DNA of 29,780 nt from JBKPRX01 sp046734795 (GCA_046734795.1 JBKPRX010000107.1:1-29780); one strand, 5' to 3'; positions 14,896 to 23,774 are shown, counted from the first letter of the stretch. The notes: a model not told the origin generated them from the sequence alone. Made by a program: numbers and translations.

Positions 14896-16020
14896 ATGAG
14901 CGCGTTTACGCTGACTTCGTCTGACGGGACAGCCCGCGCCGGAACGTTGCAGACCGCGCACGGCGATGTTGCGACCCCGGCGTTCATGCCTGTCGGGACG
15001 AAAGCGACGGTGAAGTCGGCTGATCCGGACGAGCTACGTGCCGTCGGCGCGTCCATCGTGCTTGCGAACGCGTACCACCTGCACTTCCGTCCCGGCGAGC
15101 GCCTCATTGCGGACCTGGGAGGCCTGCACGCGTTCATGGGCTGGAACGGACCGATTCTGACCGACTCGGGCGGCTTCCAGGTCTTCTCGCTTCGCGACAC
15201 GATCGTCGCAGTCGACGACGAAGGGGTCACGTTCCGAAGCGTCTACGACGGGGAGCGTGCGCGGTTTACGCCCGAGCTCGCTGCCGACGTGCAGACAAGC
15301 CTCGCGTCGGACATCGCGATGTGCTTCGACGAAGTTTTGCCGTCACAGTCGTCGCGCGCGCAGCTGACCGAAGCGGTCCGCAGGACGACGGCCTGGGCAA
15401 AGCGTCAGCGGCATGCTCCCCGCGCCCCGGGCCAGCTGCGGTTCGGGATCACGCAAGGCGCAACGGATCCGGAGCTCCGGCGTCGCTCGACGGAGGAGAT
15501 CGCCGAGCTCGATTTCGACGGCAATGCGCTCGGCGGCCTCGCGATCGGCGAGAGCCGCGAGCTCATGCTCGAGACGACGGAATGGTCGGCCGCGCTCTTG
15601 CCTGCCGACAAGCCGCGCTACTTCATGGGAATCGGAGATCCGGAAGGCGTCCTCGCAGTCGTCGCACGAGGCATCGACATGTTCGATTGCGTTCTGCCGA
15701 CCCGCACCGCACGCACTGGGAGCGCATTGACGTGGGAGGGACGGCTCAACCTCCGGAACGCGCGGTTCGCGCGCGACGACCGCCCGCTCGACGAAGACTG
15801 CTCGTGCCCAGCCTGCGCGCGTTTCACCCGCGCGTATCTCCGCCATCTCGTCAACCAGCAGGAGCTGCTCGGCCACCGGCTCCTGACGCTGCATAATCTC
15901 CGCTTCCTCCTCGCGCTCGTCGGCGGCGCGCGCACCGCAATCCAGGAGGGCCGGTTCGCGTCATATTGCTCGGAAGCGCTCGCTCGACTTGGCAGCGGCG
16001 CCGTAGAAGAAGTGTCGTGA
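14896..16020 (+). CDS. tgt: tRNA-guanine transglycosylase
   Basis: The 374-residue bacterial-type Tgt swaps guanine-34 of GUN-anticodon tRNAs for preQ1, the step before QueA. The active-site Asp90 is in LTDSGGFQ, the nucleophile Asp264 in DMFDCVLPTR, and the zinc site is Cys302, Cys304, Cys307 and His333. The length is normal. The small RHH gene separates it from queA, and it is coupled downstream to yajC by a GTGA overlap. The order tgt-yajC-secD(F) is common in bacteria. Confidence 0.95.
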   Translation: MSAFTLTSSDGTARAGTLQTAHGDVATPAFMPVGTKATVKSADPDELRAVGASIVLANAYHLHFRPGERLIADLGGLHAFMGWNGPILTDSGGFQVFSLRDTIVAVDDEGVTFRSVYDGERARFTPELAADVQTSLASDIAMCFDEVLPSQSSRAQLTEAVRRTTAWAKRQRHAPRAPGQLRFGITQGATDPELRRRSTEEIAELDFDGNALGGLAIGESRELMLETTEWSAALLPADKPRYFMGIGDPEGVLAVVARGIDMFDCVLPTRTARTGSALTWEGRLNLRNARFARDDRPLDEDCSCPACARFTRAYLRHLVNQQELLGHRLLTLHNLRFLLALVGGARTAIQEGRFASYCSEALARLGSGAVEEVS

Positions 16021-16409
16021 GCGGATTCCTCGTCATCATCGTCGTCGGAGCGCTATTCCTGTGGCTCACGCTCGTGCGGCCGCAACGACGCCAGCAACAG
16101 CAGCAGGCCGCGCTCTGGGAAGGGCTCGAGCTCGGCGACGAGGTCGTCACCGCGGGTGGCATCTACGGCGAGATCACCGCGCTCGAGGGCGACGACGTCT
16201 TCCTGCGGATCGCTCCCGAGCTCGAAGTGCGCGTGGCGCGCCGGGCGATCGGCGGCGTGGTCTCACGCGCGACCGACGCGGACACCGAGGACGACATCGA
16301 TGCAGAGCCCGCCGCGGAGCCCGCCGCGAACCCCGACTCACCTGGAGCAGACGGCCCTGCGGAGGCCTCGGCGCCGGAAGCCGGAAGCTACTCTGAGGAA
16401 CCGCGGTGA
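16017..16409 (+). CDS. yajC: Sec translocase accessory protein YajC
   Basis: The 130-residue protein has one N-terminal span (about 3-20), then VRPQRRQQQQQ and a soluble domain with GDEVVTAGGIYGEI, the YajC signature. The C-terminal 45 residues are an acidic, Ala/Glu/Pro-rich tail. It works with SecD and SecF at the SecYEG translocon. The GTG at 16017 overlaps the tgt stop (GTGA), and its own stop overlaps the secDF start in the same way. Confidence 0.93.
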   Translation: MSGFLVIIVVGALFLWLTLVRPQRRQQQQQAALWEGLELGDEVVTAGGIYGEITALEGDDVFLRIAPELEVRVARRAIGGVVSRATDADTEDDIDAEPAAEPAANPDSPGADGPAEASAPEAGSYSEEPR

Positions 16410-19207
16410 GCACTCGACGCTCCCATCTCGTCCTCATCGGCGCGATCCTCGCGGCTGTCGCGGGCGCGCTCCTGCTGGCAATCCCAGGCTCGCCGGTTCA
16501 TCGCAAGCCCACGCTCGGCCTCGATCTCCAGGGCGGGCTCGAAGTCGTCCTGCAGGCGGTCCCGCCGAAGGGCCACAAGCTGACGCAGGAGGACCTGAGC
16601 CGCTCGCGGACGATCATCGAGAACCGCATCAACGGCATCGGCGTCACCGAGCCGGACGTGCGAACGCAGCCGCCGGATCAAATCGTCATCCAGCTCGCGG
16701 GCGTGCACGACCGGGAGAAGGCTGCGGCGCTGATCGGCAAGACGGCGCAACTTCAGTTCTTCGACTTCGAGAACGCGGTCATCCCGCCGTCGAAGAACGT
16801 CAACGGGCTGCCCCAGCCGACGCCCAAGCTGTACGACCTCCTCCAGAAGATCCAGACGAAGGCGAAGGAAGGAACGCCGGAGGCCTACTACCTCTTCAAG
16901 TCGAAGACGAAGAGAGTGACGGTGCCGCCGCCGAAGCCCGGCGGGAAGAAGGCGCTGAAGACGCAAGTGACCCACTCGCTCGTCGACGGGCCGACGCCGC
17001 GCCGGCAGGATCTGCTCAAGCGCTTCGGCGGCAAGGTGCCCGAGGGCTACGAGGTCTTGGCTCTGCCGAACAAGACGCAGATCATCGGCGACGAGGGCGG
17101 CCAGGCGTTCTATCTCGTGAAGCTGCCGCCGGCGATGACCGGAAAGGAGCTGAAGCTCTCCGGAACGCGCGCGGACATCGGCCCCGGCGGCCCGATCGTG
17201 ACGCTGCAGTTCACGGGGCACGGCACCAAGGTCTTCGCCGACATCACGAAGAAGGAGGCGCAGCAGGGCAAGCAGGCCGCGCTCTTCGCCGGCAAGGGCG
17301 GCGACGCGAGCGCGGTTACGCAGTTCGCCCGCCACTTCGCGATCGTGCTCGACGGCGTCATTCGCTCGACGCCGTACATCGACTACCTGAAGAACCCGGA
17401 CGGGATCGACAGCCCGAACGCCGAGATCGACATGGGCAGCGGCTCCTTCCAGGACGCGAAGGACCTCGCGCTCGTTCTACAGACGGGCGCACTGCCGGTC
17501 GACTTCAAGCAGATCGAGCGAACCGACGTCTCGGCGACACTCGGTAAGGACTCGCTGCGGCAGGCCTGGCAAGCCGCGGCCGTCGGCCTCCTCGTCGTTG
17601 CGATCTTCCTGCTCGTCGTCTACCGGTTCCTCGGCCTCGTCGCCGTCTTCGGACTCGCGATCTACGGCGCGCTCTACTACGCCGCGATCCTGCTCTTCGG
17701 CGTGACGCTGACGCTGCCGGGCTTCGCGGGCCTGATCCTGACGATCGGCGTCGCGGCCGACGCGAACGTCGTCATCTTCGAACGCATCAAGGAAGAAGTG
17801 CGCGCCGGGAAGAGCGTGCGCGCGGCGATTGCGGCCGGTTACGGCAAGGGCTTCCACACGATTCTCGACGCGAACGTCGTCACCGCGATCACAGCGCTCG
17901 TGTTGTTCGCCGTTGCGACCGCGAACGTGCGCGGCTTCGCGCTGATGCTGCTGATCGGAACCGTGATCTCGTTGGTGACCGCGGTTGCCGCGACGCGTGC
18001 GATGCTCGGCGTGCTCGCCGGCTTCCGGTGGTTCGACAACGCACGCTTCATGGGTGCGCAGGGGCAGCAGCGCGCGCGGTGGCTGCAGATCGACTTCATG
18101 GGACGGCGCCGCCTGTGGTTCGCGATCTCCGGGACGATCGTCTTGATCAGCATCGTCGCGCTCGGCGTCAAGGGCCTCAACCTCGGGATCGACTTCAAGG
18201 GTGGGACGCAGGTTGCGTTTGCGACGACGCAGCCGGTGAGTCTCGAGCAAGTGCGAAAGCAGGCGGCGGACGTCGGCCACGCCGACGCAGTCGTCCAGGG
18301 TCGCGGCAACGCGGTGGGCGGCGACAGCTACCGCGCGTTCCAGATGCGCATGCGCTCGCTGACGCAGGGGCAGCAGAACCAGTTGACGCTCGACCTTCAG
18401 CGCGAGGCGCACGCGACGAAGATCGGCGTCAAGAACGTCTCCGCGAGCTTCGGCCGGCAGATCGCGCACGATGCGATCCTCGCGATCATCGTGTCGCTGA
18501 TCTTGATCGTGATCTACATCGCGATCAGGTTCGAGTTCAAGTTCGCGCTGCCGGTGATCGTGGCGCTGCTCCACGACATCGTGATCACGATCGGCGTGTA
18601 TGCGCTCGTCGGGCGGGAGGTCTCGACGTCCACCGTCGCCGCGGTTCTCACCGTGCTCGGCTACTCGATCTACGACACGATCATCATCTTCGATCGCATC
18701 CGCGAGAACATTCCGTTGATGCGCAGCTCGCCGTTCGCGACGATCGCGAACGTCTCGTTGTGGGAGACGATCCGCCGTTCGCTCGCGACGACGCTGATCA
18801 CGCTCTTGCCGGTGGTCTCGCTACTCATCTTCGGCGGCGAGACCCTGAAAGACTTCGCGTTCGCGCTCCTCGTCGGAATTCTCTCCGGTGCATACTCGTC
18901 GATCTTCATCGCTGCGCCGCTCCTGACGATCTGGAAGGAGCGGGAGCCGGAGTACGCAAAGCGAAAGGCAGCGGAAGCGGGTCCGTCGCCGGACGGCGGG
19001 GCGCCGGCGAGGCGGCGAGCGCGGCTTCCGTTCGGCGGTCCGGCGCTCGACGCAGACACGCTCGCGCTCCAAGAGTCCGAGCAGGCGCTCGCTGCCGAGC
19101 CGACGCCCGCGCTCCTCGACGTCACGGCTACGCCGGCGGCGGCCTCGGCGCGTCGCGAGAAACGCCGACAACGTCGTCGGACGAGACCGCATGGCCGCGC
19201 CCGCTAG
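16406..19207 (+). CDS. secDF: Fused protein-export membrane protein SecDF
   Basis: The 933-residue single chain contains SecD followed by SecF. The SecD half has a first span (about 8-26), GLDLQGG at 38-44, a large extracytoplasmic region to about 385 and five spans with GVAADANVVIFERIKEE at 448-464. The SecF half has GIDFKGG at 594-600 and YSIYDTIIIFDRIREN at 753-768. Together they use the proton gradient to pull secreted proteins across. Residues about 851-933 form a long hydrophilic tail ending in an Arg-rich run, the part overlapped by the next gene. Many actinobacteria keep secD and secF separate, so the fusion is a lineage marker. Confidence 0.95.
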   Translation: MSTRRSHLVLIGAILAAVAGALLLAIPGSPVHRKPTLGLDLQGGLEVVLQAVPPKGHKLTQEDLSRSRTIIENRINGIGVTEPDVRTQPPDQIVIQLAGVHDREKAAALIGKTAQLQFFDFENAVIPPSKNVNGLPQPTPKLYDLLQKIQTKAKEGTPEAYYLFKSKTKRVTVPPPKPGGKKALKTQVTHSLVDGPTPRRQDLLKRFGGKVPEGYEVLALPNKTQIIGDEGGQAFYLVKLPPAMTGKELKLSGTRADIGPGGPIVTLQFTGHGTKVFADITKKEAQQGKQAALFAGKGGDASAVTQFARHFAIVLDGVIRSTPYIDYLKNPDGIDSPNAEIDMGSGSFQDAKDLALVLQTGALPVDFKQIERTDVSATLGKDSLRQAWQAAAVGLLVVAIFLLVVYRFLGLVAVFGLAIYGALYYAAILLFGVTLTLPGFAGLILTIGVAADANVVIFERIKEEVRAGKSVRAAIAAGYGKGFHTILDANVVTAITALVLFAVATANVRGFALMLLIGTVISLVTAVAATRAMLGVLAGFRWFDNARFMGAQGQQRARWLQIDFMGRRRLWFAISGTIVLISIVALGVKGLNLGIDFKGGTQVAFATTQPVSLEQVRKQAADVGHADAVVQGRGNAVGGDSYRAFQMRMRSLTQGQQNQLTLDLQREAHATKIGVKNVSASFGRQIAHDAILAIIVSLILIVIYIAIRFEFKFALPVIVALLHDIVITIGVYALVGREVSTSTVAAVLTVLGYSIYDTIIIFDRIRENIPLMRSSPFATIANVSLWETIRRSLATTLITLLPVVSLLIFGGETLKDFAFALLVGILSGAYSSIFIAAPLLTIWKEREPEYAKRKAAEAGPSPDGGAPARRRARLPFGGPALDADTLALQESEQALAAEPTPALLDVTATPAAASARREKRRQRRRTRPHGRAR

Positions 19208-19436
19208 CGGCGACGCTTTCCGAGCGCTCGAGGAGCTCGTGGCGGAGCTTCCCGCGCGTCTGCGCGGATCGCGCGACAAGGCGACGGAGCAAACCGTAGG
19301 CGCCGTCCGGACCTTCGTCCGCGAGCTCGGCGTTGCGACGCGCGATGAGATCGACGAGCTCGAGCTTCGTGTCGCGCAGCTCGAGCATCGCCTGCGGCTG
19401 ATGGAGCAAGCCGCCGACGCGTCGCCGACCCCCTAG
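19191..19436 (+). CDS. UbiK/BMFP-like coiled-coil protein
   Basis: The 81-residue protein overlaps the end of secDF by 17 bases. An N-terminal helix (about 8-45) is followed by GVATRDEIDELELRVAQLEHRL, the pattern of a helix break and short coiled coil seen in the BMFP (UbiK/YqiC) family, where the C-terminal coiled coil trimerises. In proteobacteria UbiK assists the ubiquinone-making complex. The next gene is a UbiB-type kinase, a partner of that pathway, which strengthens the reading. Actinobacteria usually make menaquinone, so the role here would differ. Confidence 0.62.
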   Translation: MAAPASGDAFRALEELVAELPARLRGSRDKATEQTVGAVRTFVRELGVATRDEIDELELRVAQLEHRLRLMEQAADASPTP

Positions 19437-19495
19437 CGCGTCGGCCCGCGGATCATTGCGAAGGCGCGCACGCGCCCTCGTGTAAGACTGGGCCC

Positions 19496-21181
19496 ATGGC
19501 ACAGGCGCCGCCGAGAAACGTCGGCCGGCTCTCGGAGATCGCGCAGGTCGCCGTCCGGCACGGCTTCGGGTACTTCTTCGAGTCCCACAAGCTGACGGAC
19601 TTGATCCCGGGCCACCGCGCCGATCGACTGGCCCGCGCGCTCGAGGATGGCAACGGCGCCGCCTCGACGCGCGGTCAGCACTTGCGCGACGTCCTCGACG
19701 AGCTTGGCCCGACGTTTGTGAAGTTCGGGCAGCTGCTCTCGACGAGACCCGACGTCGTTCCGCCGGACATCCTCGCCGAGTTGCGAGGCCTCCAAGACGA
19801 CGTTCGCCCGTTTCCGTTCGAGCAGGTGGAGCGCGTTCTCGAGGAGGACCTCGGCAACTCGGTCGAGCGTCTGTTCCTCGAGTTCGAGGAGCGGCCGATC
19901 GCGGCGGCTTCGATCGGCCAGGTGCATCGCGCGACCCTCCCGACGGGCAAGCGCGTGGCCGTGAAGGTGCAGCGGCCCGGCGCGCCGCGGCAGGTCGAGG
20001 CGGATCTCTCGCTGATGTACCAAGCGGCGAAGCTGCTGCGCGAACGTGTGCGCGCGCTCGACTTCATCGACGCACGCTCGCTCGTCGACGAGTTCGCGCG
20101 CTCGATTCGGCAAGAGCTCGACTACCGCCAAGAAGGGCGCAACGCACAAACGTTCCACCGGAACTTCGCGGGCCATCCGCACGTGCACGTGCCGCGCGTG
20201 TTCTGGACGTACACGAGCGAGCGCGTCCTCACGCTCGAGCTCCTCGACGGCACGCAGGTCGCCGACATCGACCATTCGCGCTGGTCGATCGAAGAACGCA
20301 AGCAGCTCGCATACAGGATGGCCCAAGCGTGGATGGAGATGATCTTCCGCCACGGCTTCTTCCACGGCGATCCGCATCCGGCGAACATCCTCGTCCTCGA
20401 AGAGGCGGACTCGATCGGGCTCGTCGACTTCGGCGCGGTCGGGAAGCTCAGCGACGACGACATGACGAAGCTGACGCGGCTCTTCATCGATGCCGCGCAG
20501 GAGAACGTCGACATGCTGCCGCGGCGACTTGCAGATCTCGGCGTGCGATTCCCGCGTGAGCGAGAGGAGGAGTTCCTCACGCGGCTTCGCGAGGTCTACT
20601 ACCGCTACTACGGGGCGAGCCTCTCGGAGATCGACCCGATCCAGGTGATCCGCGAGGCCTTCGCGCTCATCTACTCGATGAACCTGCAGCTGCCGACGCG
20701 GTTTCTGCTCCTCGACCGAGCGATCGCGACGCTCGGCTCCGTCGGCGTCGAGCTCTATCCCGACTTCAACGTGTTCGAGGTCGCGCGGCCGTACGCGCGT
20801 AGCCTGATCCTCGACCGTTTCGCACCTGACAGGATCATGCGTCGCGCACGCAAAGACGCGGTCCGCTATGCGCAGGTGTTCGCCGAGGCGCCCTTCCAGT
20901 GGCACGACTTCTTGGAGCAGGTGCGCGACGGCCAGATCGAGGTCGGCTTCGTGCACAAGGGCCTCGATGACTTCATGGAGTCGACGCAGCGCGTCGCGAA
21001 CCGGCTCGTCGTCGCGCTCGTCGTCGTCGGAGGACTGATCGGCTCGAGCCTGATCGGCGTCTTCTCGACCGGCGGCCCGCAGTTCCTCGGCGTGAACGTC
21101 GTCTCCGTGATCGGCTTCGGACTTTCGACCGCTCTCGGCATCTGGCTGATGTGGGGCGTCATTCGCGGCGGCCGCCTCTGA
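19496..21181 (+). CDS. ubiB: ABC1/UbiB-family atypical kinase
   Basis: The 561-residue protein has the family KxGQ motif (KFGQ, 76-79), the Ala-rich loop AAASIGQVHRA (136-146) replacing the Gly-rich loop, the Lys157 of VAVKVQRP, the catalytic HGDPHPAN (290-297) and the metal-binding VDFGAVG (310-316). Two C-terminal membrane spans lie at about 505-527 and 535-556. Relatives act as ATPases or kinases supporting quinone and lipid metabolism. A possible leaderless -10 (AAGACT or TAAGAC, 19483-19489) precedes the ATG by six to seven bases. The symbol is by family only; the pathway in this organism is not shown. Confidence 0.88.
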   Translation: MAQAPPRNVGRLSEIAQVAVRHGFGYFFESHKLTDLIPGHRADRLARALEDGNGAASTRGQHLRDVLDELGPTFVKFGQLLSTRPDVVPPDILAELRGLQDDVRPFPFEQVERVLEEDLGNSVERLFLEFEERPIAAASIGQVHRATLPTGKRVAVKVQRPGAPRQVEADLSLMYQAAKLLRERVRALDFIDARSLVDEFARSIRQELDYRQEGRNAQTFHRNFAGHPHVHVPRVFWTYTSERVLTLELLDGTQVADIDHSRWSIEERKQLAYRMAQAWMEMIFRHGFFHGDPHPANILVLEEADSIGLVDFGAVGKLSDDDMTKLTRLFIDAAQENVDMLPRRLADLGVRFPREREEEFLTRLREVYYRYYGASLSEIDPIQVIREAFALIYSMNLQLPTRFLLLDRAIATLGSVGVELYPDFNVFEVARPYARSLILDRFAPDRIMRRARKDAVRYAQVFAEAPFQWHDFLEQVRDGQIEVGFVHKGLDDFMESTQRVANRLVVALVVVGGLIGSSLIGVFSTGGPQFLGVNVVSVIGFGLSTALGIWLMWGVIRGGRL

Positions 21182-22044
21182 CCGCCTTCGAGGGTTTCAC
21201 CCTCGAGCAGCTGGACGTCGGCGAGGGCGAGCTGCGCGTCCGACACGGCGGCTCGGGGCCGCCGGTGCTCCTTCTCCACGGCCATCCGCGCACGCACATG
21301 ACGTGGGCGCACGTCGCGCCGATGCTCGCGGATGCCTTCACCGTCGTCTGTCCGGACTTGCGCGGCTACGGACAGTCGTCGAAGCCGCCGACGACGGACG
21401 ATCACGCGCCGTACTCGAAGCGCGCGATGGCCGGCGATTGCGTGCGCCTGATGAAGCTGCTGGGCCACGAGCGGTTCGCCGTCGTCGGCCACGATCGTGG
21501 CTCGTACGTCGCGTCTCGTCTTGCCCGCGACGCGCCGGAGCTCGTCACGCGACTCGTCGTCGCCGACTCGGTTCCGATCGGCGAGGCGCTTGCACGTTGC
21601 GACGCACGCTTCGCACAACTTTGGTGGCACTGGTTCTTTCTCGGACAAACCGCGAAGCCGGCAGAGCGCGTGATCGCGGCCGATCCTGACGCGTGGTATG
21701 CGATCGACGGTGAGCACATGAACCGCGAGATGCTCGACGACGTGCGGGGCGCGATTCACGATCCGGCGACGATCCACGCGATGTGCGAGGACTATCGTGC
21801 GGGCCTCGGGATCGACCGCGAGCACGACGACGACGACCGGCGCGCCGGCACGAAGATTCGATGCCCGGTACTCGTGCTCTGGGCGACGCGCGACGACATG
21901 GAAGCGCTCTACGGCGATCCGGTTACGGTATGGCGCGACTATGCAGAGGACGTGCGCGGCGAGCCGATCGAGTCGGGACACCACATGGCGGAGGAAGCGC
22001 CCGACGCTGTGGCGGGGGCGCTCCGGCGCTTTCTGGCTGGATGA
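21151..22044 (+). CDS. Alpha/beta hydrolase, haloacetate-dehalogenase-like with Asp nucleophile
   Basis: The 297-residue enzyme closely follows fluoroacetate dehalogenase relatives: LLHGHPRTHMTWAHVAP, PDLRGYGQSSKP, YSKRAMAGD, nucleophile Asp115 in GHDRG, His160/Trp161 in the cap, Tyr215 in EDYRA and the general base His277 in SGHHMAEE. The first carboxylate-binding Arg116 is kept, but the second Arg expected three residues later is Tyr119, so haloacetate use is doubtful. The start is uncertain: GTG 21151 lies inside ubiB, and a CTG at 21178 would form a CTGA overlap with the ubiB stop. Confidence 0.85.
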   Translation: MGRHSRRPPLTAFEGFTLEQLDVGEGELRVRHGGSGPPVLLLHGHPRTHMTWAHVAPMLADAFTVVCPDLRGYGQSSKPPTTDDHAPYSKRAMAGDCVRLMKLLGHERFAVVGHDRGSYVASRLARDAPELVTRLVVADSVPIGEALARCDARFAQLWWHWFFLGQTAKPAERVIAADPDAWYAIDGEHMNREMLDDVRGAIHDPATIHAMCEDYRAGLGIDREHDDDDRRAGTKIRCPVLVLWATRDDMEALYGDPVTVWRDYAEDVRGEPIESGHHMAEEAPDAVAGALRRFLAG

Positions 22045-22091
22045 CGCCTAGCGCTGCGTCCACGGCCGCGGCGCCGCCCTGCGGACGATGA
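22041..22091 (+). CDS. Sixteen-codon relay ORF joined by ATGA at both ends
   Basis: An ATG at 22041 overlaps the hydrolase stop (ATGA, 22041-22044). Its own TGA at 22089-22091 overlaps the ATG of the next gene (ATGA, 22088-22091). The peptide (M-T-P-S-A-A-S-T ... C-G-R) is small and Ala/Pro-rich and may have no function of its own; passing ribosomes through the gap to the downstream gene is a reasonable role. It may also be chance. Confidence 0.3.
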   Translation: MTPSAASTAAAPPCGR

Positions 22092-22519
22092 GCTGGTTTC
22101 GCGCGGCGCGGAGCGTGCGCGGTCCCGACGGCAGCACCTGGGAGATCTACGTCTCGCGCGTCGACCCGCCGTCGTGGCGCCCCGCGGGATTCGATGACGA
22201 CGACGGCTACGGCAGCTTCGGCCCAGGCGGCTATCTCTTCGACGCCGTGCTCTTCGTCGTGCGACTCCCGTTCCTCTTTGTCACGGAGGTCCTGTGGCCG
22301 CTGCTGCGCATGACCGTCGAGCTGCCGGTCACGCTCCTGCGCGGCCGCGGCTCGCAACGCTTGATCGTCGACGCGATCTCCTTCGGGCAGCCGGATCGGC
22401 GCTACCGGTGGACGACGACGCGCGACCACCTGCCGCGCGTGCTCGACCAGATCGAGCGCGGCCTCCGCGAAGGTGAAGTGGAGCGACCGCTAGGCGCCGT
22501 CTTTCAGGGCGGCGCCTAG
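22088..22519 (+). CDS. Membrane-associated protein of unknown function
   Basis: The 143-residue protein starts with a polar, strand-like region (SVRGPDGSTWEIYVSRVD), then has a Gly/Asp-rich linker, a hydrophobic segment of about 35 residues (49-83, one or two spans) and a C-terminal soluble part with RYRWTTTRDHLPRVLDQI. I do not recognise the family. There is no visible ribosome site before the ATG, which lies in an ATGA with the small relay ORF. It closes the long plus-strand run that begins at queA. Confidence 0.66.
   Translation: MSWFRAARSVRGPDGSTWEIYVSRVDPPSWRPAGFDDDDGYGSFGPGGYLFDAVLFVVRLPFLFVTEVLWPLLRMTVELPVTLLRGRGSQRLIVDAISFGQPDRRYRWTTTRDHLPRVLDQIERGLREGEVERPLGAVFQGGA
22490..22519. terminator. 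Hairpin formed by the last codons, candidate terminator
   Basis: CTAGGCGCC (22490-22498), 12 bases and GGCGCCTAG (22511-22519) form a perfect 9-bp inverted repeat whose last three bases are the TAG stop. The opposing acyl-CoA dehydrogenase ends 12 bases later, so it can serve both directions. There is no T-run. Confidence 0.45.
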
Positions 22520-22531
22520 CTCAAAGGCCGT

Positions 22532-23767
22532 CTACACGGTTGCCGGCTGCGGCGAAGGCTCGTCCACCGGGTGCCGCTTCAGCTCCTGGTGTGCGAGCGT
22601 GCGCTTGTGCACCTCGTCCGGCCCGTCGGCGAGACGCAGCGTGCGCATGTGCGCGTACATCGACGCGAGCGGGAAGTCGCCCGAGACGCCGCCGCCGCCG
22701 TGCACCTGGATCGCGCGGTCGATCACCTTCAACGCGATCTCGGGAACGGCGAACTTGATTGACGAGATCTCGATGCGTGCCTCGCGGTTCCCGACGGTGT
22801 CCATCAGCCACGCCGTCTTCATCACGAGCAAGCGCGCCATCTCGATCTCGGCGCGCGACTCCGCGATCCAGTCCTGGATGTTCGCCCGCGACGAGACCGT
22901 CGCGCCGAACGTCTCGCGCTGTTGCGCACGAGTGCACATGAGGTCGAGCGCACGCTCCGCGACGCCGATCGCACGCATGCAGTGATGGATGCGACCCGGC
23001 CCGAGCCGAGCTTGCGAGATCGCGAAGCCGTCGCCTTCGCCTGCGATCAGGTTCGTGGCCGGCACGCGCACGTCGTCGAACTCGAGCTCCCCGTGACCGC
23101 CGTGATCGGTGTAGCCGAAGACCGTGAGGTCGCGGAGGAGCGTCAGCCCCGGCGTGTCCTTCGGGACGAGGATCATGCTCTGCTGCCGGTGCCGTGGACC
23201 CTCAGGGTCGGTCTTGCCCATGACGATGAAGATGCGCGTGTTCGCATGCCACGCGTTCGACGTCCACCACTTGCGTCCGTTCAGGACGTAGTCGTCACCG
23301 TCGCGCTCGATGCGCAGGCCGATGTTCGTCGCGTCTGAGCTCGCGACGTCCGGCTCGGTCATCGCGAAGCCGGAGCGGATCTTGCCGTCGAGCAACGGCC
23401 GGAGCCATTGCTCCTTCTGTTCGTCGCTTCCGAAGAGCGACAGCACTTCCATGTTGCCGGTGTCGGGTGCGGAGCAGTTGCATGCCTCGGACGCGATCGT
23501 GCTGCGGCCCATGATCTCGGCGAGCGGCGCGTACTCGCAGTTCGTGAGGCCGACGCCGTACTCGGGATCGGGGTGGAACATGTTCCAGAGACCGCGCTCT
23601 CGCGCCTCGACCTTCAGCTCCTCGATGATCTCCGGCTGGGAGTGCGGATCGCCGCTTGCGTTGAGCTGTTCTTTGTAGATCGACTCGGACGGATAGATGC
23701 GCTCCTCCATGAAGTCCCAGAGGCGCTCTTGGTAGTCGCGACAGCGGTCGCTCAGCTTGAAGTCCAT
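22532..23767 (-). CDS. Acyl-CoA dehydrogenase (ACAD10/11-like)
   Basis: The 411-residue flavoenzyme introduces the alpha-beta double bond into acyl-CoA. Typical blocks are FAMTEPDVASSDATNI, the WWTSNAW flavin region, and a closing QVHGGGGVSGDFPLASMYAHMRTLRLADGPDEVH. The SPNAGRD-type N-terminal differences and the DVASSDATNI pattern match the ACAD10/11-like branch, which handles longer or 4-hydroxy acyl-CoAs in some members. The chain-length specificity is not readable. The ATG at 23767 has TAGGCT seven bases upstream. It follows the DUF3052 gene by 18 bases but seems to have its own -10. Confidence 0.92.
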   Translation of the reverse strand: MDFKLSDRCRDYQERLWDFMEERIYPSESIYKEQLNASGDPHSQPEIIEELKVEARERGLWNMFHPDPEYGVGLTNCEYAPLAEIMGRSTIASEACNCSAPDTGNMEVLSLFGSDEQKEQWLRPLLDGKIRSGFAMTEPDVASSDATNIGLRIERDGDDYVLNGRKWWTSNAWHANTRIFIVMGKTDPEGPRHRQQSMILVPKDTPGLTLLRDLTVFGYTDHGGHGELEFDDVRVPATNLIAGEGDGFAISQARLGPGRIHHCMRAIGVAERALDLMCTRAQQRETFGATVSSRANIQDWIAESRAEIEMARLLVMKTAWLMDTVGNREARIEISSIKFAVPEIALKVIDRAIQVHGGGGVSGDFPLASMYAHMRTLRLADGPDEVHKRTLAHQELKRHPVDEPSPQPATV

Positions 23768-23774
23768 GCGCCGT

